Positions 16,122-21,934 of a stretch of 64,000 nt of DNA are shown in pieces. Below the pieces are notes generated by a model. That model made no database searches. It had not been told where the DNA came from and saw only the letters and a list, made by a program, of their open reading frames with translations. A program made the translations under genes and the position numbers. Origin of the DNA: Caproicibacterium lactatifermentans (GTDB lineage Bacteria; Bacillota; Clostridia; Oscillospirales; Acutalibacteraceae); the NCBI RefSeq assembly GCF_013315815.1, contig NZ_CP046051.1, forward strand, positions 1,240,001 through 1,304,000, given 5' to 3'. Each line of letters starts with the position of its first letter. The first letter of the stretch is position 1.

Positions 16122-16199
16122 ATGGCTCTGCTATGTCCCTTGGTGAAAGGGGAATCCATGAGTATTCTTTACTTCTTCCTTTTCCGGAGGTTGAAATAA
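16122..16199 (+). CDS. Tiny ORF downstream of the c-di-GMP riboswitch (13 or 25 aa)
   Basis: ATG 16158, 5 nt after AAGGGG, opens a 13-residue peptide MSILYFFLFRRLK: hydrophobic and aromatic, then basic. An in-frame ATG at 16122 would extend it to 25 residues but lacks a ribosome-binding site. It is the only frame with a translation signal between the riboswitch terminator and the next strong terminator at 16249. It may be a real micropeptide or the start of a deleted gene; no family is recognisable. Confidence 0.3.
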   Translation: MALLCPLVKGESMSILYFFLFRRLK

Positions 16200-16248
16200 A
16201 GACGGCGAATCCCGTACACACTCGCCTCCATTAACTGAATATATTCAA

Positions 16249-16294
16249 AAATCAGCACTTTGCCGTCCCGGGCAAAGTGCTGATTTTTTATTTT
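16249..16294 (+). terminator. Strong intrinsic terminator
   Basis: AATCAGCACTTTGCC pairs with GGCAAAGTGCTGATT around a 5-nt loop and is followed by TTTTATTTT. Confidence 0.85.
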
Positions 16295-16445
16295 CGACAA
16301 CAAAAGCCCCGCCTCGACCGCTAAAGAACAGTTTCGATTTTAAGCTCTTTTCTTTTTGTAGAAGCGTGTCGAATCGACATTGCCGATCCCCTCCGCTTGT
16401 TCTTCATTTCCGAATTTCAACAATCACGAAATGGAGGACAAGCTT

Positions 16446-16895
16446 ATGGCAAAGTATCGGAGAAAAACAAATTACCGGGATAAATATTCCGATGTAAGCA
16501 AAGAAATTATCGGGGTTCTGGAGAAAAGCGACCGCCTGATGGAATACCAGCAGTACGACATCAAAGTCGAACGGTGCAGGATTGATTATGGCAGTGGGAC
16601 CGTTACATACATTCCAAGCCGGGAGGACTCCTACGAGCGGCTTCTGGAGGAAAACAGACAGTTTGTCACCGAGATTGAAAGTGTTGAGGATGCCGCGATC
16701 AAGACGGTGCTGATCGGGAAAATGCTGGCCTGCCTCAAACATCTCGCCCCGGAAGAACAGGAGTTGATCACGGCTCTCTTTTTTATGGATAAGAGCGAGC
16801 GCCAGCTATCCAGAGAAACCGGGATCGCGCAGCGGACAATTCACGATAGAAAGGCAAAAGTCCTGGCGAAATTAAAAAAACTTATGGAAAAGTGA
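16446..16895 (+). CDS. Sigma-70 region 4-like HTH protein of a mobile element
   Basis: A 149-residue protein. The N-terminal two thirds are charged and helical with no family I can name. The C-terminal ~50 residues look like sigma region 4: LAPEEQELITALFFMDKSE, then RQLSRETGIAQRTIHDRKAK with a clear helix-turn-helix. Proteins of this length and ending are common in clostridial integrative elements, where they may direct element transcription or act as simple DNA-binding regulators. GGAGG lies 8 nt before ATG 16446. A longer frame upstream runs into unrelated sequence. A strong terminator follows directly. Confidence 0.75.
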   Translation: MAKYRRKTNYRDKYSDVSKEIIGVLEKSDRLMEYQQYDIKVERCRIDYGSGTVTYIPSREDSYERLLEENRQFVTEIESVEDAAIKTVLIGKMLACLKHLAPEEQELITALFFMDKSERQLSRETGIAQRTIHDRKAKVLAKLKKLMEK

Positions 16896-16909
16896 AAACT
16901 TTTCCGCTC

Positions 16910-16948
16910 AACCCCCTCGCTCAACGTGGAAATAAGTGAGGGGGTTTT
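16910..16948 (+). terminator. Terminator after the sigma-like gene
   Basis: AACCCCCTCGCT pairs with AGTGAGGGGGTT, followed by TTACTCTT. Confidence 0.85.
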
Positions 16949-17049
16949 ACTCTTCCCTCATTGCTCTTTGAAAATTTCATATCCGGCAGCATAAATACAT
17001 GATCTGTCCGGCCGTGATGAGCGGCAGCGACATTGACGGGTGCGCCAAG

Positions 17050-17422
17050 ACTACCTGCGGATGGGTGACAGACATCCGTCAAACCGATGGCATCGAAGGC
17101 GACGAGCGGCAAAGCCCGGTTATAAAGCAGCCCGTGGTGGGTTGTTTCGCAATGAAACGGACAGTGCCAACGCTACTTCCGTCCAGCCACAGCCCCGCTT
17201 GAAAGCGGGATCACGCAATGGGGGCGGCTCGGTGAGAACCACGGAGAGGTGAAATCCCTATGGTGTTTGCTTAACCGGCAAACCATTTATGTTGCCGCCC
17301 TCGCTTCGGGAAACAGTGCCGAATAGAAGCACTAAATTGAAATGAAGAACAAGCAAATCGTTTGACCTTAGAAACTACACGGCAGGACAATTGCGTCCTG
17401 CCGCGCCCTTGTGAGGTCAAAC
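17050..17422 (+). ncRNA. Candidate large structured non-coding RNA upstream of a recombinase-like gene
   Basis: The ~500 bases between the terminator at 16948 and the gene at 17456 have no credible gene but many stems: CGGATG/CATCCG (17058, 17073), GTTTC/GAAAC (17144, 17154), CCCGCTT/AAGCGGG (17194, 17203), and a long-range GGGCGGC 17222 with GCCGCCC 17294 that encloses GTTTGC/GCAAAC (17265, 17278). The 3' end is a nested element, GTTTGACCT 17360 with AGGTCAAAC 17414, enclosing GGCAGGAC/GTCCTGCC (17381, 17395). No class known to me fits. The strand is assumed from the downstream gene. Confidence 0.45.
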
Positions 17423-17455
17423 CACATTATTTAGGAACAGGAGGTTTTTATTATA

Positions 17456-17842
17456 ATGGGACTGAAAAAAAGAGCGTGGCTGTACTGCCGCATTGACGCG
17501 CCGGAGGATGCCCACGGCATGTTGAAAGGTCAGAAAAAAGAGCTCTATGACTATGCGGATCAGCTGGGATTCATCATTGTTGGCTGTTCCGAGGATTTGG
17601 GAAGCGGCCTGAAATATAATCGCCCCGGCCTGATTGCAGTCGAACGTGCCGCTGAACAAGACAGGATGGATGTCTTATTAGTAAAACAACTAAGCCACCT
17701 CGGGAGAGATTCGGCACAAACGCTGGATTTTCTCCGGAAGCTGGAGCAGTCGGGCATAAAGCTCTATTCACCGCTGGAAGGAGAAATCAGATTGTTCAGA
17801 GATATCAATGCAATCCATGAGCTCACCATGGGCATGGAATAG
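17456..17842 (+). CDS. Serine-recombinase-like protein lacking catalytic residues
   Basis: A 128-residue protein equal to just the catalytic domain of a resolvase/invertase. The fold is clear: AWLYCRIDAPED at the start, LGFIIVGCSEDLGSGL, DVLLVKQLSHLGRD, and LEQSGIKLYSP. Compared with gamma-delta resolvase, the nucleophile Ser10 position is Asp14, and the Asp67/Arg68/Arg71 positions are Lys77, Gln78 and His81; only Arg8 (Arg12) is kept. It has no C-terminal DNA-binding domain. It should therefore not cut DNA. The frame is intact with AGGAGG upstream. A regulatory or structural partner role for the true recombinase is an inference. Confidence 0.8.
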   Translation: MGLKKRAWLYCRIDAPEDAHGMLKGQKKELYDYADQLGFIIVGCSEDLGSGLKYNRPGLIAVERAAEQDRMDVLLVKQLSHLGRDSAQTLDFLRKLEQSGIKLYSPLEGEIRLFRDINAIHELTMGME

Positions 17843-17853
17843 GAGGCTTCACT

Positions 17854-18009
17854 ATGAAGGCAAAGCAGCCGGATAGAAGGGCTGAGACTATAAGAATCCA
17901 AGTAAATGGACTACCTGTCACATTGCTTTTTTCTGCGGAGCCGAACAAAGAAGCGGCTGATTTCATAAAAAAGGCTTTGATAAATGCTTATGTAGTTAGG
18001 ACAGCATAA
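17854..18009 (+). CDS. Small 51-aa hypothetical protein
   Basis: ATG 17854 is 7 nt after AGGAGG and only 11 bases behind the recombinase-like gene, so translation in the same operon is likely. The protein is basic at the start (KAKQPDRRAE) and then shows alternating beta-like residues (TIRIQVNGLPVTLLF) and a helix (EAADFIKKALINAYVV). I do not recognise it. Small proteins in this position are common between recombinase genes of mobile elements. Confidence 0.6.
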   Translation: MKAKQPDRRAETIRIQVNGLPVTLLFSAEPNKEAADFIKKALINAYVVRTA

Positions 18010-18087
18010 ACGCAAAGCACAATTTAAAGGCGGTTTTTTCTAATGTCAATATGCGAAAAATCAGCTATTTGTATAGCTTTTTCCTGC

Positions 18088-18170
18088 TTTGTGTGAGATA
18101 ATGGCGTTGGCAAAAAGCCAACTGCTCCTTGACAATTGAATAAAATCAAGTGTCCGGTCTCTCACACAAA
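18088..18170. repeat. Inverted repeat before the large serine recombinase
   Basis: TTTGTGTGAGA (18088-18098) and TCTCACACAAA (18160-18170) are perfect complements 61 nt apart. Between them are a GTTGGC/GCCAAC hairpin (18105-18122) and a TTGACA (18129) with no good -10. The arrangement could be an operator, a hairpin in the leader, or part of the attachment region. Confidence 0.5.
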
Positions 18171-18200
18171 ACACCAACGATATGAGAGGACGGATACAAA

Positions 18201-19829
18201 ATGGCTGAAAGAGTTTATTGTTTATACAGAGTATCTACCGCAAAGCAGGTAGACCATGATGAACAGAATCAGGCCGACATTCCCATGCAGCGCAAAGCCT
18301 GCCATGAATTTGCAGACCGCATGGGCTGGACCATTGTTCATGAAGAACAGGAAGACGGTGTTTCCGGCTATAAAGTCAGTGCCGCTCAGCGTGACAAAAT
18401 CCAGCTCATAAGAGAACATGCAGAGCAAGGCAAATTTGATATCCTTCTGGTTTTTATGTTCGACAGGCTCGGCAGGAAAGCCGATGAAACTCCCTTTGTA
18501 GTGGAATGGTTTGTAAAAAAGGGTGTCAGAGTATGGAGCGTCAATGAAGGAGAGCAGCGGTTTGAGTCCCACACCGACCGCTTGACAAACTATATCCGCT
18601 TTTGGCAGGCTGACGGCGAAAGTCAGAAAACCTCCATCAGAACCAGAACTGCTCTTGGACAGATGGTTCAGGAGGGACGCTTCCGCGGCGGCACTGCTCC
18701 ATATGGTTATTGTCTCGAGAAAAGCGGCATCATCAACAAGCGCAAGCATGAAGTCTACAAATTGGTCATTGACGAGGAAGAAGCCGAAGTAGTACGCATG
18801 ATGTTTAATTTATGCGTATCGGCAGGTTACGGACGCTGGCGGCTTGCCATGTTCCTGAACGATAAGGGAATCAAGACTCGCAAGGGAACCAATTGGCATG
18901 ACGCATCGGTAGGCGCGATTCTGCACAACGTGATATACAAGGGCGTCCTCCGGAGCGGCACCACTTTCTCAGAGCCGTTCGAGAAACTTCAAATCGTTGA
19001 TCCCTCTACTTTTGATTTAGCGCAAAGGCTTATGACTGAGCGGGTAAATGAGAAGAAAAACGAAAGAACGGTTCCGCTAAACACCGCAGGTCAATCGCTT
19101 CTGTCCGGAAATGTATTCTGTGGACATTGCGGCGGGCGCCTGGTCCTAACCACCAACGGCAAAGTAGTCAGGCTTGCAAACGGTGAAAAAAAGGGTGTCA
19201 AGCGCATTCGTTATATCTGCTATAACAAAACGAGGCGCCGTCTTGACTGCGATGGACAAACAGGCTATACTATGCACATCCTTGACGATGCGGTGGTTCA
19301 GATCCTGCATCAGATTTTTGACCGCATGAATTCGGCTTCCGACATCATGATTCTTGGAAGCACGGAGGATCGCCGGATGGCGGAATTACGAGCCGAGGTT
19401 AAACGGGCTAAGGCCGAGAACAGCAAGGCTACCACCGAGTACGAATCCATGAAAGCTGAAATGGTAAAGGTTGTTCTTGGCACGAGCGATATGCCCAAAG
19501 ATGTATTGTCAGAGGTTGTAAATGAGTGCCGCGATAAGGTGATTGCCACCAGTGAACGGTTGACTTCATTAACAGCTGAGTTGGAACGCGGCAATGCAAG
19601 GGTAACTGAAATGAAATCTGAGCTTTCCCGCATCCGCACATGGTCGGAAATTTTCGATGGCAGCGATATGGAAGTCAAGAAGATGATCGCGAACTACATC
19701 ATCAAGAGAGTCAACGTATTCAAAGGCTATAAACTGGACATCGAGCTGAACCTGAATGTGCAGCAATTTCTGAATGGTCTTGACAGCATCAGCGGCGATG
19801 AAGAACCGCACCCTGCGGTGGCGTCGTAA
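18201..19829 (+). CDS. Large serine recombinase (integrase of the island)
   Basis: A 542-residue site-specific recombinase. The resolvase domain keeps the catalytic Ser12 (LYRVSTAKQ) and the FMFDRLGRKAD arginines around residues 85-95. Next come the recombinase domain (GTAPYGYCLEKSG, then NVIYKGVLRSG), a zinc ribbon (CGHC plus later YICYNKTRRRLDC), and a long coiled-coil segment around residues 390-470, as in phage and ICE integrases. GAGAGGACGG precedes ATG 18201. It ends 88 bases before the tRNA-Ala fragment, the typical placement next to an attachment site. It is likely the enzyme that inserted this island or part of it. Confidence 0.9.
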   Translation: MAERVYCLYRVSTAKQVDHDEQNQADIPMQRKACHEFADRMGWTIVHEEQEDGVSGYKVSAAQRDKIQLIREHAEQGKFDILLVFMFDRLGRKADETPFVVEWFVKKGVRVWSVNEGEQRFESHTDRLTNYIRFWQADGESQKTSIRTRTALGQMVQEGRFRGGTAPYGYCLEKSGIINKRKHEVYKLVIDEEEAEVVRMMFNLCVSAGYGRWRLAMFLNDKGIKTRKGTNWHDASVGAILHNVIYKGVLRSGTTFSEPFEKLQIVDPSTFDLAQRLMTERVNEKKNERTVPLNTAGQSLLSGNVFCGHCGGRLVLTTNGKVVRLANGEKKGVKRIRYICYNKTRRRLDCDGQTGYTMHILDDAVVQILHQIFDRMNSASDIMILGSTEDRRMAELRAEVKRAKAENSKATTEYESMKAEMVKVVLGTSDMPKDVLSEVVNECRDKVIATSERLTSLTAELERGNARVTEMKSELSRIRTWSEIFDGSDMEVKKMIANYIIKRVNVFKGYKLDIELNLNVQQFLNGLDSISGDEEPHPAVAS

Positions 19830-19917
19830 ATTACTGCAGCTTCAATAAACTCTCTGCAGCTGAGTAAATATCCACATATGCGGGTTGGGTTTTGTGGTGG
19901 TGCACACCCGATACTTC

Positions 19918-19976
19918 GGGAGAGCGCCACACTGGCAGTGTGGAGGTCAGCGGTTCGATCCCGCTATGCTCCACCA
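19918..19976 (+). pseudogene. 3' fragment of tRNA-Ala(GGC): island boundary (att site)
   Basis: From GGGAGAGCGCC to CCA this is the last 59 nt of a tRNA. The anticodon stem CCACA/TGTGG has loop CTGGCAG, anticodon GGC (Ala). A T arm and an acceptor strand ATGCTCC follow. The first 17 nt (GGGGCATTAGCTCAGCT in the intact tRNA-Ala at 60087) are replaced by unrelated sequence ending ACTTC. The acceptor and D stems cannot form. The break lies in the D loop, right after the recombinase gene, so this is most simply the right-hand junction of the integrated element. The 5' half is not in this window. Confidence 0.82.
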
Positions 19977-19984
19977 AAAAGGTT

Positions 19985-20028
19985 GCCGCAGGAGAATCCA
20001 TTCGTGGGTTTTAATGCGGCTTTTTTAT
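19985..20028 (+). terminator. Terminator behind the tRNA-Ala fragment
   Basis: GCCGCA pairs with TGCGGC, followed by TTTTTTATT. It was probably the original terminator of the intact tRNA gene. Confidence 0.65.
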
Positions 20029-20037
20029 TGTTATTAA

Positions 20038-20093
20038 CACAAAACAGAGCAGAACCTAACGGCACAAAATGCCGGAAAGTCCTGCTCCGTTTT
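20038..20093 (-). terminator. Terminator of the comEA end of the minus-strand block
   Basis: AAAACGGAGCAG pairs with CTGCTCTGTTTT on the minus strand, with an inner GGCA/TGCC stem; the T-rich 3' side is TGTTTTGTG. Confidence 0.65.
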
Positions 20094-20096
20094 GAT

Positions 20097-20456
20097 TTAC
20101 AGTACCAGCTGGTCTTTTATCTGTACATACAGCTTATCACCAATGCCTTTGACTTGTTTCAGCTCTTCCACAGAATGGAATCCACCATGTTCCTTCCGAT
20201 ATTGAATAATCCGGCCGGCAAGTGCGTTACCAACGCCTTTCAAATTTTTCAGCTGCGCCGCTGTTGCGGTATTAAGGTGGATTTTGCTGTAACTTCCACT
20301 TGCTGCAGATGAAATGGCAGAATCCGTCGCAATAACTGCCGCCGGGTCACTGATGGGCGGCTCATAAAAAACTGTATATCCTATACACAGAGCCAGCAGC
20401 ACCGCCGCAATACCAATAAGAATGCGAATATGCACTTTCTCTTCATCCACAGCCAT
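20097..20456 (-). CDS. comEA: ComEA-like helix-hairpin-helix DNA-binding protein
   Basis: A membrane-anchored protein of ~119 residues. A hydrophobic anchor (ILIGIAAVLLALCIGYTVFY) is followed by a linker and a ComEA-type double helix-hairpin-helix: IHLNTATAAQLKNLKGVGNA, then GGFHSVEELKQVKGIGDK. ComEA binds incoming DNA in natural transformation, but short forms also occur without a competence role. The start is ambiguous: the ATG at 20456 overlaps GAGGTGG, so the GTG at 20450, 6 nt after it, may be used. No comEC follows; the island boundary lies just beyond. Confidence 0.82.
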   Translation of the reverse strand: MAVDEEKVHIRILIGIAAVLLALCIGYTVFYEPPISDPAAVIATDSAISSAASGSYSKIHLNTATAAQLKNLKGVGNALAGRIIQYRKEHGGFHSVEELKQVKGIGDKLYVQIKDQLVL

Positions 20457-20488
20457 CCACCTCGTTTGTCTATCCTTGCCGGCAGAAA

Positions 20489-21403
20489 TTACGGACGCAG
20501 TCTTTTTAGAAAATCCGTAAAGTAAGTCGGCAGCGGGCTGGTAAACTCCATATACTTTCCTGTACGGGGATGTACAAATCCAATGACTCTGGCATGCAGG
20601 CACTGGCCTTGTAGTCCCGCAACTGCTTTTTTAGGCCCATACACCGGGTCCCCAGCGACGGGATGACCAATGTATGCCATGTGTACACGAATTTGGTGTG
20701 TACGGCCAGTTTCCAGCTTTAAACGAACATGGGTAAAGCCGCGGTACCGCGCTAGTACCCGATAATGCGTTACCGCCTGACGGCCGTCTGGTACAACGGC
20801 CATTTTCTTGCGGTCTGCCGGGCTGCGGCCAATGGGTGCATCCACTGTATCGCTGTCCTGATTAAGTACACCATGAACAACGGCTTCATAAATGCGTGTA
20901 AAGCTGTGCACCTTAATTTGTTCTGCCAGTCCCTTGTGTGCCTCATCATTCTTGGCGACAATCAGCAGGCCACTGGTATCTTTGTCGATACGGTGGACAA
21001 TTCCAGGGCGAATGACACCGTTGATACCGGATAAAGTGTCCCCACAGTATGCCAGCAGTGCATTGACCAAAGTTCCTGTATAATGGCCCGGCGCCGGATG
21101 CACCACCATACCTTTCGGCTTATTGACTACCAGCAGGTCATTATCCTCGTACACAATATGCAGTGGAATTGCTTCCGGCTTTACGTCCAGCACCTGCGGG
21201 TCCGGAATAACCGCCTGCACTTCCTCCCCGGCAGCGACACGGAAACTCTTGCTGAGTGTTTTTCCGTTACTGGTCACACAACCCTGCCCAATATACTTTT
21301 CTGCAAGGGAGCGAGTCACTCCTATTCCCTGCTGGCTGAGATATTTATCCAACCGCAGGCCAGCTTCTTCTTCTTTTACTGTAAAATGATAATATTCAGG
21401 CAT
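20489..21403 (-). CDS. RluA/RluD-family 23S rRNA pseudouridine synthase
   Basis: A 304-residue RNA-modifying enzyme. An N-terminal S4 domain (RLDKYLSQQ, residues ~17-70) precedes the catalytic domain with the family motif HRIDKDTSGLLIVAKN carrying the catalytic Asp, and GRTHQIRVHMAYIGHPVAGD near the end. It would isomerise uridines in large-subunit rRNA. It overlaps the end of lspA by 8 bases, an arrangement conserved in Firmicutes (lspA-ylyB). The exact target uridines cannot be assigned from the sequence. Confidence 0.92.
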   Translation of the reverse strand: MPEYYHFTVKEEEAGLRLDKYLSQQGIGVTRSLAEKYIGQGCVTSNGKTLSKSFRVAAGEEVQAVIPDPQVLDVKPEAIPLHIVYEDNDLLVVNKPKGMVVHPAPGHYTGTLVNALLAYCGDTLSGINGVIRPGIVHRIDKDTSGLLIVAKNDEAHKGLAEQIKVHSFTRIYEAVVHGVLNQDSDTVDAPIGRSPADRKKMAVVPDGRQAVTHYRVLARYRGFTHVRLKLETGRTHQIRVHMAYIGHPVAGDPVYGPKKAVAGLQGQCLHARVIGFVHPRTGKYMEFTSPLPTYFTDFLKRLRP

Positions 21404-21866
21404 GATTTTCCTCGGTCTTTGGCTCGTGACTTGGCAGGAACAAACTGATAATCAGCAGAGCTACCCCAACCACGACACAGATATCCGCAAAGTTGAAAAT
21501 AAACGGGAAAAAGTGGAAATGAATGTAGTCCACCACATATCCCCGCAACAGACGGTCCAAAATGTTGCCGACGCCGCCGCCCAGAATCAGCGTGCAGACC
21601 GTCATAAATAATTTGGTACGCTCCTGATAGCGGAACATAGCTACGACAATAAAAACGCAAATAATGCCTGTAATAAGTGCAATCGCCCATTGCCGGTTCT
21701 GCAGAATACCGAAAGCCGCACCTCGGTTTTCAAGATACTGCAGAGAAAGGAAATGCGGTATCAAAGTGATGATGCCGACAGGCATCAGATTGCGGACAAC
21801 CAGCAGCTTTAAAATTTGGTCAACCGCGACCGCTGCCGCTGCAAGCAGTAAAGCGATAAATGGCAT
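21396..21866 (-). CDS. lspA: Lipoprotein signal peptidase (signal peptidase II)
   Basis: A 156-residue, four-helix membrane aspartyl protease that removes signal peptides from lipidated prolipoproteins. The conserved blocks are LENRGAAFG near residue 51, GGGVGNILDRLLRGYVVDYIH (written here as GGGVGNILDRL and GYVVDYIH) with the first catalytic Asp, and FNFADICVVVG with the second. It is encoded between ileS and the pseudouridine synthase and is probably co-transcribed with them. Confidence 0.95.
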   Translation of the reverse strand: MPFIALLLAAAAVAVDQILKLLVVRNLMPVGIITLIPHFLSLQYLENRGAAFGILQNRQWAIALITGIICVFIVVAMFRYQERTKLFMTVCTLILGGGVGNILDRLLRGYVVDYIHFHFFPFIFNFADICVVVGVALLIISLFLPSHEPKTEENHA

Positions 21867-21934
21867 AATTGTTTCCCCCTATCATACAAAAAGCGGAGCG
21901 GTTTTATCTGCCGCCCCGTTCTTTATTGTTCATT

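Noticed and set aside
16999..17202. 67-codon frame (plus) and an opposite 63-codon frame at 16921-17112
   Set aside because: No ribosome site or family resemblance, and both fall in the strongly structured non-coding region.
19918..19976. A functional tRNA-Ala(GGC) gene
   Set aside because: The acceptor 5' strand and D stem are missing, so a cloverleaf cannot form; treated as a junction fragment.
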